Assembly: GCA_036873755.1 (NCBI GenBank)
Contig: JAVTVY010033792.1
Coordinates: 62,001 to 126,000, forward strand
Length of the DNA stretch: 64,000 bases
Source of the DNA: Hanleya hanleyi
Taxonomy: Eukaryota > Mollusca > Polyplacophora > Lepidopleurida > Hanleyidae
Reading direction: 5' to 3'
The position numbers and the translations under genes are program-made. Every line of letters begins with the position of its first letter. The stretch's first letter is position 1. Shown here one piece after another: positions 33,050-44,664 of the stretch. The notes under the pieces were generated by a model. It had not been told where the DNA came from. It made no database searches and was given only the letters and a program-made list of their open reading frames with translations.

Positions 33050-33958
33050 AGTGAGCAGCAGTTTGTTGACAAACACATGACAGGATGAGGGCTAATAATG
33101 ATGTCGGGAATAGATTGTTTGGAAATTAGTAAACAATTTAACTTCAGTGCCGATGAACATGTACATTTACTTGTCTGCGAGGATATCAATATTATCATCC
33201 TTGTGCAGTACAACATGATTTATAACTCGGTTCATGTCCCCTGTTTGACATTTAATCCTCATTGATTGACCAGAGCCAGAGATATATACATGTACTGTAA
33301 GTAACATGTATACTAGCCATATGGCCAAAATTATCAGATGGGAATCAGATTAGACTCACTGCTACATGTATAAGTTAGTATGCCCTGTAGTCCTGACAGT
33401 AGCTTCCATCTTTTGTATATATTGTAGGTGGTTTATGGTGTTTAAAGAGATGCTATTTTCCCCTTGTGTTCAGATGTCTGTATTACCCATTTCACTATCT
33501 ACACAGCCACATGGTGTAATTACTACAGATCTGTCTATCTGGTGGCTATATCAAACAAATTAGTGCCTAATTTAGCTTGTGCACCTAAATTGTTTATGCT
33601 GAGTGACGATACTACAGACGTAGTTTGACCGTCAGATATCTTACTGTTTCATCTTTCGTGGCTTGAAAATTCTAAACTATTCCTGATAAAATGTATGTAA
33701 TCTCTTTTCATGTATACATAGTCTGGTCTAAGGAAAAATCCTGTATGAGAAGTTGTATACTACTTGTATGTGGGTAGGATAGATGAACTATGGTACATGT
33801 ACTTGTATGTGGGTAGGATAGATGAACTATGGTAGATGTAGCAGAGATCCAGGCCTGTTCACTTTACCTGATTTTTGTCTCCATCTAGAAAATATATGTA
33901 AATCCCCTAATAATTCAATCACCATAAAATCAGTGAGTGATCAAATTTATTAGGAATA
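33050..33958. other. No gene; short tandem duplication
   Basis: A 38-bp unit with ACTTGTATGTGGGTAGGAT is present twice at 33762-33838. Nothing else is recognised. Confidence 0.5.
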
Positions 33959-34172
33959 AACACTTGGATTCCCTGGATTTCAACTTCTTCTTTATTAAAC
34001 ACAACATTTTGCTACGTCTGCCCTTAGCATTCTCAAGTGTATAAATGTACAATCAAATATGAGGGGCATTTATGTATATTTATACACTTGAGAATGCTAA
34101 GGGCAGACTTAGCGAAATGTCATGTTTAATATTCAAAAAAGAAGAAGTTGAAATCCAGGAAATCCAAGTGTT
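33959..34172. mobile_element. Palindromic foldback element, 214 bp
   Basis: Two arms of about 95 bp, starting AACACTTGGATT and ending AATCCAAGTGTT, are inverted copies with few mismatches around a loop of roughly 25 bp. The longest uninterrupted stem includes TATACACTTGAGAATGCTAAG. This is the shape of a foldback MITE. GTGATCAAATTTATTA occurs on both sides (33936 and 34335) as a direct repeat outside the arms. Confidence 0.75.
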
Positions 34173-35169
34173 CATACTTGTACTACTCCTATACGTCAAA
34201 CCGACTGACACTTCAAAATGTCATTTAAAAGTTATACAAATTTATTAGAACAGGAAGTTGAGTTGACAAAATTGTCCCAAATCATGCAGATAATCCACCT
34301 GTAAATTCTTTGTTATTTTGATGATTTTATGGGGTGATCAAATTTATTATAATGACTGATTGGATTTTGTCCACAAAATTGGGGATGATCATCACTGTAC
34401 AATTTTCTCATAGTAGTTGGAATGCTTTCACCTATTTATTCAACAAGACCAGAAGCAAATCAACTAGAAGTTAGATTGGACTAGCTAGAAATATTTGGCC
34501 ACCGCCTCCATTTTGATAACACATAATCTGACAAGATGTGCAGTAAAATTGAATGTGTTTTCTTCAATCAGATTCAAAATAAGAATTGAATGATTCATCA
34601 TGGGAGATGGAATGATTATGAAATTCAGATACTCCGCCTATGAAATGTATAATTAGTTTCATCCATGATCCCCCACACGACGACTCCACAATGTTGTCTT
34701 TCACACGGGCAAGAATCCTGTGATGGAAGTGGTTAGACAAGTGACAGTGCCATCTAATCTAATATACAGACTTCTAGTTTATTCACTCTTGGTTAGTGGT
34801 GTAGATGGTTTGGTGAGTATCAGTGCCGTCTAGCTAGTCTAATTTAATGTTACACACTTCTGGTTCATTCACTTCTGGTTAATGGTGTAGGCTGTTTGTC
34901 CCAGGTATGAAAGCATACTGAAATGGGGTAAGAAACTGCTACTACAGTCTGTTACTTATTCAGTACTAAAACGGGTGATATTTCGCTTCCTGGTTTTACC
35001 GCATACCCAATTCTCCCTCTGGCACTGAAGAGCGGTATGCAGGGGAGAAGAGCAGGAACTATCAAGCACAAACCAGGTGACGTCATAGTTCTTCTAGGTA
35101 AAACAAGCGCATGTGCAAAGCATACGCGAAGAATGACTAGATTTTAAACACAGTATCTGGTAGAGTGAT

Positions 35170-35242
35170 TCGGTGGCCGAGTGGGTTAGAGAGGTTCGGC
35201 TGTCGGCAAAAGGTTCGCGTGTTCGAGCCCCCTCAGACAGAC
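35170..35242 (+). ncRNA. tRNA-like relic with A and B boxes
   Basis: TGGCCGAGTGGG (35174-35185) fits the polymerase III A box and D-arm of class II-like tRNAs. GTTCGAGCCCC (35221-35231) fits the B box and T-arm, 47 bases later. The flanking ends do not pair as an acceptor stem and the anticodon arm is poor. It is therefore more likely a tRNA-derived SINE head or pseudogene than a working tRNA gene. Confidence 0.5.
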
Positions 35243-35697
35243 TGTAGTAGCAGGGTGTTAGCTGGAAATGGAGTGCTATCATACCTCTGTTTGTCAAGTA
35301 CCAGTGCCATCTGGGTACTAATATGCTAAGGTGTCACAAACAGGCACTTCATGTTGAAGTCACTTATTACAGTTACATATGAGGAAATTTTAACTTCTGG
35401 AAATGCCACTATTTTGTCTGAGTGTTGTGGAGATAGAAAAGATAATAACAGGTTCAACTTCAAATTATTTGTTTTTAATTAACTTAATTAAGCTTGATTT
35501 GAGGCCAATATTTGCACCAAGATTGTGACATACACCATGGTGACATCCAAAAGATGCTTTTATATGTAATAATACACATAGAAGATGACTTTCTTTGTAG
35601 TCACTAGGTGGAATGGATCTAAAGGTAGAAATTGATGCACAGTTAAAGTGGCAAAAGTGTGATTTAACAAAAGAATTTTAAGGTCCTAACCACCACG

Positions 35698-36703
35698 GTT
35701 GGACGTAACACTTTCGGTCCTCCAATAAGCCCTCATTGTAGAGATCTCTAAGTACTCACAACTACATAGTTAATGATGCCAACCTTTTTAAAATGAAAGT
35801 TATGCCCCTTCCGTCTGTTCATGAATGTAAAGTTCCTGACAAATGCAACACATATTTAAAAAAGATAGATTTATCAAAAATCTTCAGATTTTCCGTCTTA
35901 TGTTACGTCCGACATACTAATTATGCTAATTAACTTTATTTGCAGTAATATTTCATAGGGTTTGTGATTCCCCTTGCTTGTGTGATGGGCGACACCTGCC
36001 CCAAATTTTATGCTTCCATCCCATGTACTTTAGCTGCACACTACCAAAATGCAGTGTCCGTCTTCATTGCCTGCCAGTGTTCGTTCGACATAGTCCGTCC
36101 TCGTTCGTCCGACACATAAGTAAATTTTCAGCATATTCTGAGTGCATATTCAGAGCAGACCATCAAAATACACACTTATAGTGATACACAGTCTTTTCTT
36201 CTCTGTATCTAAGCACTGTTAAATGTTCGTGGTATTCATAATTGTAGTACATGTATTTTCAAATGTCGGACAAACAAAGACGGACAGGTTTTCCTCCCCA
36301 TTTGTTTAACATTGTCCGTCTTAGTTCGTCCAACTATTTTGGGGCATAAAGGCATATTTTTTTAAAATAGTAAATAACTTTTATTTTCATATCAAGTTAA
36401 AGAACATTGTATTCTTCACATAACTTTATAATTTTCAACATAGTTTATTTCAATTAAGTGCCTATTAATTTTTAAAAAAGATACGTTTCCATCAGCTTTT
36501 CCGTCTTTGTTTGTCCGACACTTTGTCATGCTTTGTACTAATTTCTTCACAGATATGTTAAATTTTTCAAATCAAACACTGAAAGTGTTCATATCTGTAA
36601 AATACTGTCCTAAAAGTCCCCTTGCAGTAGAAATCCATTTTCTATTCCTTTATTATGTATTGTTTACCCCCCCCCCCATTTTCCGTCCTGTGTTTGTCCA
36701 ACA
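35698..36703. repeat. Spaced-motif locus C (CCGTCTT-N-GTTNGTCCGACA)
   Basis: The motif, best form CCGTCTTTGTTTGTCCGACA, starts at 35893, 36058 (expanded by 13 bp), 36095, 36264 (inverted), 36316, 36501 and 36683, with weak or partial copies at 35698 and 35811. Main steps are 195, 202, 221, 185 and 182 bp. Flanking sequence between copies shows no obvious alignment. It contains no coding signal. Confidence 0.6.
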
Positions 36704-37401
36704 TTTTCAGTGATGCTGTACTAAAACAGGTCTGAGAATACTAACACACTTGAAGACTATGTTAACACTATCATTTTATTATAGCTGAGAGATATCGCCA
36801 TCAAATAATGTAAAGAAGAAGAGCTGTAGTCTATGTTATATTTTGAGCTTCAGTGTCCCATATTTGTTACACCTTAGCATATAAACACCCATGTAGCTAT
36901 TCTAATTTAATGTCACACACTTCTAGTTTATTCACAGTTTTCAGTTAGTGGTGTAGACTGTTTGATGAGTATCAGTGCCATCTTAGTCTAGCTAGTCTAA
37001 TCTAATGTTATGCACAGATGATAGGGAAATTGGGATGATGGTTTAATTTTACAACATTTTCAGCTGAGGCAGATTTCTGAATTGCGAGGTCTGTGAAAGC
37101 CACAGCACATACATGTAGTATCAAGTTTGCGTTATTCTCTTGTCTATGAGAGTGTGTTAATGACCTATACTGTGCTGGATCTTTTCCAGGTAAAAACCCC
37201 ACAATTCCTGAAAATGATCTAACAATGTTACGTCGGGCATAGAATGTTAATTTCTTCCACATGTAACCTCTGTTGTTGGAAATTATAGTTTGAGGCAATG
37301 AGGGTCATGTCAGACAGCTGTAACAGTTGCGTACATGAAGATTTTAATTAATTCTGTGTTAATAGAATGATCTTGGTTAAACATTATGTTACCCTTAAGA
37401 T

Positions 37402-38130
37402 GCCTGAAGGGCTAAAGGGGGACTGTAGTAGGCCTATTTTGCCCGGTCCATCAGTCCGTCCATCCGTCCGTCCGACTTCATTTCCGGACAATAACTTCTG
37501 GAAAACTGAACAGATTCTTTTTCAGGTTTGGTATGTGGGTACCTCGTATCAAGATCTCGCTTGAGATTGTTTTTCACGCCAATCCACCTTTCGGCGGTGC
37601 CACCTGGGCGGCCTACTTAAAATTTCATTTCCGGAAAATAACTTTTAAAAAACTGACCGGGTTCTTTTCAAATGTGGTACATGTCCTCAAGATCCCACTT
37701 GAGATTGTTTTTCATGCAGATCTGCCTATAGGTGGCACCATCTGAGGGCCAGTTAAAATTTGGTTTCCAGACAATATTTTTTGAAAAAACTAAATGCATT
37801 CTTTCAAATTTGGTGTGTGGGTACCTTGCCTCAAGTCGCTTGTGAGTGTTTTTCACTCTGATCCACATATAGGTGGCGCCATCTGGGGGCCAAGTTAAAA
37901 TTTTGTTTCCGTACAATAACTTTTGAGAACCTGAACGGATTATATCCAAATTTGGTTTGTGGGTATCTTGCCTCAAGATCTTGCTTGGGATTGTTTTTCA
38001 TGCTGATCCACCTTTATGTGATCACACCTGTGGGCCAAGTAAAATTTTATTTTCCGGACAATAACTTGTGAAAACCTGACCGGATTAGGACAAATTCTGT
38101 AATTGTGGATACCTTGCCACTGGATCTCAC
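37402..38130. mobile_element. Helentron/pearl-like element, cores of about 145 bp
   Basis: A GTCCGTCC tract at 37445-37470 follows an imperfect hairpin start. Five core units follow at about 37482, 37629, 37764, 37905 and 38053, with consensus TTCCGGACAATAACTT and GAGATTGTTTTTCATGC plus GGTGGCGCCATCTG. The right end was not identified. Confidence 0.5.
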
Positions 38131-38394
38131 TTAACTGTACTAAATGTTACGGTTTGAAGCCAAATCAATTGTTTCAAAGTCATAGACTTCATCCTCTCGG
38201 GTTTTCAGTCTTCATGTAAAATATGTCATATTGATTAACATGGTGTCCTGGCAACCATATTATAATGGTTATCACAGTTTCACCTAGACAATTGCTTTGT
38301 TTTCATGTTTGTCACAATGTGTCTTCATGCCTTTGTAATGTTTAGTGGTAACCTGGTTAGCATATTATCAGCTATTTGGTTACCAAGGATTTAT

Positions 38395-39150
38395 CCAAGG
38401 CTATCCTTATCCTGTTTGGTTTCCAAGGTTTTTCATCCAAGCATATCCTCATCCTGCATGGGTACCAAGGTTCATTCAAGCATATAATCCTGCATGGGCA
38501 CCAAGGTTCATCATAGCATATTCTCATCCTGCATGGGTACCAAGGTTCATTCAAGCATATCCTCATCCTGCATGGGTACCAAGGTTCATCATGGCATATC
38601 CTCATCCTGCATGGGTATCAAGGTTCATTCAAGCATATCCTCATCCTGCATGGATACCAAGGTTCATCATAGCATATCCTCATCCTGCATGGGTACCAAG
38701 GTTCATCATAGCATATCCTCATCCTGCATGGGTACCAAGGTTCATTCAAGCATATCCTCATCCTGCATGGGTACCAAGGTTCATCCAAGCATATCCTCAT
38801 CCTGCATGGGTATCAAGGTTCATCATAGCATATCCTCATCCTGCATGGGTACCAAGGTTCATTCAAGCATATCCTCATCCTGCATGGGTACCAAGGTTCA
38901 TCATAGCATATTGTCATCCTTCATGGGTACCAAGGTTCATTCAAGCATATTGTCATCCTGCATGGGTACCAAGGTTCATTCAAGCATACATGTATCCTCA
39001 TCCTGCATGGATACCAAGGTTCATTCAAGTATATCCTCATACTGCATGGGTACCAAGGTTCATCCGAGTATATCCTCATCCTTCATGGGTACCAATGTTC
39101 ATCCAAGCATATTGTCATCCTGCATTAGTAACAAGGTTCCATCCAACCTG
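38395..39150. repeat. 39-bp minisatellite (about 19 copies)
   Basis: The unit holds GCATATCCTCATCCTGCATG and GGTACCAAGGTTCAT. Two forms, ending TTCAAGC or CATAGC, are mixed along the array. Since 39 is a multiple of three, reading frames stay open across it on both strands. The longest (38345-39283, 13-residue period PHPAWVPRFIQAY) is a by-product in the intron rather than a demonstrated gene. Confidence 0.9.
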
Positions 39151-39364
39151 CATGGTTACTGCATGGGTACCCAGTTTTCTTCCAAGCACCCTGCATGGTT
39201 ATCAGGGTTTCTTACTAGCATCTCTCAGTGCTTCACCTTTAGTGCGAGTTATCACACTATCACTCTCCTACAGCTCTCCATAATTGGTGGTTTGAACCTT
39301 GAATTTTAATGGGTTAGGTGTTAAATGTTAAAAAAAGTGGAATCTTCAACACAGAAATTGAGTT

Positions 39365-39609
39365 GCTGTTGATTGCCCTGGGGTGTCGTGCACAGAGCTT
39401 GTCGTAAGAGGTGACTAACTGGGGTCCGTGTGGGACTCCCGGTTTTGAAAAGGAATAGGACCCCACCCGTGGGGCCCCAGGTGATAGAAGGGATAGGGCC
39501 CTACCCTTGTGTTTTCTGGGTGTGAAAAGGAATAGGAACTAGATGTCGTGATGTGACTAAAATATTGTTGAAATCAATGTTAAATCTATTCACTCACTCA
39601 CTCACTCTT
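39365..39609 (+). mobile_element. SINE-like repeat with CACT tail
   Basis: TTGTCGTAAGAGGTGACTAA at 39399-39418, GGGATAGGGCCC and the 3' block AAAATATTGTTGAAATCAATG followed by (CACT)n at 39591-39609 match, from memory, an interspersed repeat common in mollusc genomes, where related copies end in ACTCACTCACTC. No promoter boxes are clear. It supports a molluscan source. Confidence 0.55.
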
Positions 39610-40796
39610 CATACTCAAAACTAATTAATCATGACAAGCTGACTTTCATTGCATCACAAATTTGATGTCACATGACAACATGTTCTTGTAATCATGTGGT
39701 GTTGGCATAAATGACCAAATGTTAAGTTACCAAACACCACCATGATATCAACAGCTTATTTTCTAGAGACACTGTCTGGCTGTTTTCATACACTCATTTA
39801 CACCAGTTCCAGTGTACGCGCCAGAGAGTCGCCTTTGTGCGCCACCAGGCAAAGCAACTGGGAGAAAGAAAAAACTGATTAATTTTTCATGCTTCTTAGT
39901 TTTGGTGGTTGAAGTTGACAGCTGTTGTTGTGGGTCGATCCTCCATGAACCTCTGACATTTAGAAGCTGCCTAATTTTGTTGGCGATTGAGGGGAGAAAT
40001 CAGGTTATAGTCAGTTTGGCTGGAATCCGCTCTGTTTCCATGAACACCAAATTACATATTGGCAATAAACCATGCGGTGGGTCGAGCAAGGATTGAGCGC
40101 TGGTCTGGATTGAGCCATGATGCGGACCAGAGCTGCTTTTAAAGGCTGGCAAACAAAATAGAGGACCACAGACTGGTGGATCTGAATATTTACACAAATC
40201 ACTAAATGAAGATATAACATCTAGAATTCATTACTACAAACTTCATGTTTATATTACACATTGTTGTCCGAATCTACCAGTATCAGACTTTGCAAAAGGT
40301 TTTATCCTTTTCTAGATCGATACACAATTGAAAGGTTTAATCAGTTGATTATAATGTCTTGTTTGTCCTGTACACGCATATGTATCCTGTCTGGTATGTG
40401 CTCATTATATTTATTTGGATTTAGGCAGAAATCTCTACAATTTGGAAAAAATGTCTGAGAAAGTGGATGTCTTCATAAAAAGCAAGATGAAAAGTTCCAT
40501 TAGATTGTGCACTGTCAAAGGAGCGTTTGCGTGTTTATGTACATGTATGTAGTACATATCCATTTCCACTCTACATGCACATATAGATTCACTGGAATTG
40601 TTTTGTGGGAGTGTTCAATAATTGATACTGTGAATGTTTGGCTAGCCAGCCTGGCCATGTATTGTGTAATGTGGTGTTTAAAGTCAGGTTGTAAGACCTG
40701 CCTTCAGAGGTAAGATCATGCAGGCAGGCACGCGAGCAGGCGGGGATGCTGGAATGTTCTACCCACAGAGACAAATCAATTTGAAGGCTATTGACT
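39610..40796. other. No gene recognised
   Basis: Short overlapping frames at 39812-40220 and 40507-40774 lack domains. The region ends at the left border of the triplicated segment. Confidence 0.4.
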
Positions 40797-41641
40797 GAAG
40801 ACCAGAAATCACTGACAGAGACAAAGGATATCTCTGTCCTTATATAGTCCAGGCAATGACTTCGTAAAGGTCAATGTAATTTGTGCATGGTGGTTGCGCT
40901 GTTTTCTCCCTGTTTCTTCAATAAGAATTTCGCGTTCCCATTTCCTGGGGTGTCATTACTCGAGGGTTGGCTATATCAGGAACTGGACTCACGGAATAGG
41001 GTCAACTTGACAAATGGCTTTCTCTCAGGCAAACCTCTATCCCTCTGTGGCACAGAGCCACTCATTGAGAGTGTGGAGGCCAGAGTAAATTGGTTCTCAG
41101 TTCCCCATGTTGCTGTTTTCACCAGATATCTGAGTGGTTTAGATAGGTCATCGCTGAGTGATCATTGGAAATATAAGAAAGCCCTACAAGCAATATCATT
41201 GCTTTGTTGTTATTCATGAACAATTCCCAGCCATTCATGATCATCAGTTATTTGGACATATTCAATTCTGTAGGTTTTGGGAATCAATTGTGAACAGTCC
41301 AAATCTGGCTTATTGATTTGAAATATTTGGTGTTAATGGAAGTAATGTTGGAGTCAAAACCAGGGCCTTACAGTATTGGTTAATACATGTAGCTATGGGC
41401 TCACAGATCTACAGTTTTGCACTGATAATATATCTTTTTATGAACTTAATTGATGAAGATAAACAGTATTGTCCATATGTTTGGTTTCATGAGTACATCT
41501 CCATTCCTCTCGATAGTTCTTTCAATTTGAAGCCAATATAGCACTCCACAGCACCAATATTACAGCGGTTACACATGTATATTGAATTTCCTTATAATTA
41601 TATCCGTCTTTACACAACTTCACTCCAAACTGGTTCATCAT

Positions 41642-42450
41642 TTTTACCCCTCAGCCAAATTTGGCCTTGGGCTATTGTCGTTGTTATGTACATCCGCCCA
41701 TCCGATTTCTTGTTACCACCATATTTCAAGAATGAATATGCCTAGGAATACCAAACTTACGTAACATAAGCATTTGGTCACAGAGCAGAAACCTATTGAA
41801 ATCAGTGACAAAAAAAACCCCAGGTCAAACTGTATCAATTTATCATGAATTGATTGTTACCACCATATCTCAAGAATGACTGGGCCTAGAAGCACCAAAC
41901 TTACTTAACAAATGTATTTTGTCTTAAAGCAGAAGCCTATCAAACTCATTGAGATTGACTGTATGTTCATCTGTCCCTGTTTCCTCATTACCATCACATC
42001 TCAAGAATGAGTATGCCTCTGTTTCCTCATTACCATCATATCTCTAGAATGAGTATGCCTGGTGTTGGAGTACTGTCATCATGTGTGTTGTATGTAATAT
42101 GTCCATCTATTTCTATCATTATCACCCTGTCTCGAGGATATACAGGAGTACCAAACTTAAATCATGTCTAGTCAAGTGATCTTGGTACAGAACCCTTATA
42201 AAATTAGTCAGATTAACCTATAGTTTCTGATTAACCAGGTTAAACTGTCAATTTTATCACTGATTGCTTCTTGCCATCAACTGCTTGTTCTTCAACAAGT
42301 GCTCCATTTTGATACAACCAGTTGAAGGCCGATAGGGTTCTCACTGCTTTGCCTGATTCATGTTTTAAATTGTGCACATTCATCCATATATTGATTGGAT
42401 CTACATAAAATGTTTCTTGCAACAATTTGAGATAATCTAGATTTTTTCAT
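41642..42450. mobile_element. Helentron/pearl-like left end and cores in copy 1
   Basis: T-run, ACCCCTCAGCC and hairpin-forming GGCCTTGGGCT start it. Cores with CATATCTCAAGAATGA and ACCAAACTTAC recur at about 41724, 41865, 41990 and 42035. The matching right end was not seen, so it is truncated or eroded. Equivalent copies begin near 46515 and 50455. Confidence 0.5.
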
Positions 42451-42454
42451 TAAG

Positions 42455-44297
42455 GATGTCCGCTGGTGGTAAATCAAAGTAATTAACTTTTTGAATAATG
42501 TGTGTTGTTGCATTCATAATTATGTAATATGAGAAGAAAAAAACAAAGAAAAAAATATAGGTTGATGTGCATTTTTTAGCTGTAGGCAACGTTAAGTGGA
42601 CTGACCCATGCTCAATTTGATAACCCAGAAAACATAGGGAATAGCCCTAGTTTTGAAGCATATTAGTGAAAAATTCATATAAATAGTATTTAACTTTTTT
42701 TTTATATTCTAACTGTTTGCAAATAATCACAATGTCTATCAAAATTTATCAAATTGGATGGATGTTGCTGTGCGAAATTCTCAGCTAGAAGGCTTTTAAA
42801 GGAAATCCCTATCTCTTAACCTGGGAAAAGGAGATAAACAAGGCCATCCTTAAAAATATGTTTGTTGGCTGTAACCCGACCCTACCTCAGGAAGTTGGGT
42901 CGGTAGGTAGGTAATTTTTTTTTTTTTTTAGATCAGGTTTTCCTTTTTGGGAGGGTGGAAGAGGTTAGTGTGATTTTGTTCAGATACTAAGCAGGTCATT
43001 TGAAAAATACTTTTTGTCTGGCAGCAAAATTATTTCAGTATAGAAAACTAGTTATCTTCAAGGTATAAAGCAAGATATTCTTAAATTCAGGCTTGTGTAA
43101 CTGTTTTATTTCTTAGAAGACATCGACATCCTTGAACACATTCTTGACAATGACTAGTGACTAGCTGGTCAAAAAAAAAAAAATAATTTACATATACCAC
43201 TATCAGACACACTTTTGCCAAAATTGTGACAGGAAAGAAAAAAATCCTCTCAGTGTTATACAGAAGGTTGTTCATTACCATTTGGAGTTAAGAAAATTAC
43301 CTCAAATTAATCATTAACATCATTACCGCCCTTCCTCGTCGCAAATTTATGGTGTGCTTTTATTGAATACTTAGGTACTTCCTTTATTCAGATTAGAAAT
43401 ACATCGTAATTTAATTTACTGACAACAATGAGGCAAATACTAAGTTTCTAACCTGTGTCTTTTCGTGGAATTTATCCGAGGTGAAATTCTGACAAGCGTA
43501 TTTGATGCCGACATCGGAACGTCAAAATTAAGCCGACGGGTCTAATTTGTCAAGACCGCTGAAGCCACCAACACTATCCATAGCTTTATCGACATAGAGG
43601 GTTATAAAGTTTCGGTTAAACAACAAACCAGTATAGATTTTCTGCATTTAGGCACATTGTAGTCTTCTCGGATAAAAGTAGAAATCCAAAACATCGTCGT
43701 TGTTGTAACATCGTCAGTCTCAGAATCTGTCGGTGTACGGACCCACGAGGTGGTGACAGTCCTAAACATTTCTACGCTCCACGTCGATTCGCGATAGAGC
43801 TCTTTATGGCAGGTTTTAATAACCAACCGTTTTGAAATATTTTTGCCATCCTGTGTTGCTGTTGCCTCTCGATGTGTTTATTGTCCTCTCGACTCTCCAT
43901 CAAACCCAAACACAAAACAGAAGGGGGAACTTCCCGCCGTATACACGTGGTCGACGAAAACTGCATTCCCCTACGGACTGGGCCATGGAGGATATGCCTT
44001 CAAAACGTGTGACATAAGCTCACATCGCCGACTACTGGAGAGTGAAATCCTGCTTGCTTTTGCTGGACGAACGTTTTACATACGTTTACCCGAGAGAGGA
44101 GATAGGGGAGATAATTCTGACATTGCAAAATAAAATAAAAAAGATGACCGGTCGGAAAATCGGCGAAAAAAGTTTCCAGTCGGCGGATTTTTGGACAGTC
44201 GCTCGGGTTACGCGCAACAAACTTATTTTTAAGGATGGCCCAAATAGGAAAAACAGGCCAAATGGCCACCAAAGCCAAAAACCACCAGCGGACATCC
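42455..44297. mobile_element. TTAA-target element (copy 1), carrying a nested transposon
   Basis: Ends GGATGTCCGCTGGTGGT and inverse ACCACCAGCGGACATCC, flanked by TTAA (42451-42454, 44298-44301). Without the nested GGCC-type element it is 441 bp, the same as the copy at 53795-54235. TTAA targeting suggests piggyBac or Kolobok ancestry. It has no coding capacity. Confidence 0.85.
42842..44240. mobile_element. GGCC-type DNA transposon, copy 2 (nested)
   Basis: About 1.4 kb, nearly identical to 4911-6308, with the same GGCCATCCTTAAAAATA ends. CAA lies on both sides (42839-42841, 44241-44243). The empty site is preserved in the sister copies as GATAACCAAATAGG (near 48206 and 54175), which confirms the borders and a 3-bp duplication. 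Confidence 0.9.
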
Positions 44298-44664
44298 TTA
44301 AGGTGGACAAATGATAATTTTCATAAAATGTTCCCCATGTTCAATACAGGTACATGTACATATAGATCTTGATGAAAGACTTGTTTGGATTGGTCAAAGT
44401 TCAGTTGAAGCATTCTCAGGTGTTAACATGTTGGTGAAGAAGTTGAATTTGTATAACACAACTTAACCACTTTGGAGACGCTTATACCAGTGTTCAAGAC
44501 AAATCACTTGGCAGAGTGAATGCAGCATTGCTGATTATTATTATTTGCTCTACCAAGTGATAAAAAAATCACCCTTATGAGCCAAAATATAACAATCTGT
44601 TATGTTTTTTGCTCAATCTGTTATGATTTTTGCTCTACAAGGGGTAAACTGACATATTATGCCA

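Larger units (their letters stand above)
34743..37015. repeat. 80-100 bp repeat units split by inserted sequence
   Basis: Units with CAGTGCCATCT, CTAGCTAGTCTAATTTAATG and TTCTGGTTCATTCAC occur at 34743-34905, in degenerate form near 35300, and again at 36895-37015. The block between holds a tRNA-like sequence and spaced-motif locus C, so these may have arrived as an insertion into the repeat. Confidence 0.5.

Noticed and set aside
38345..39283. 312-codon frame with a 13-residue repeat
   Set aside because: It is the translation of a 39-bp minisatellite in intron 1; other frames and the opposite strand are also open, and there is no non-repetitive coding part.
43832..44314. Overlapping 60-97 codon frames in the GGCC-type element (also at 5806-6215)
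   Set aside because: Several frames on both strands overlap and differ by frameshift between the two copies, so the element is treated as non-coding.
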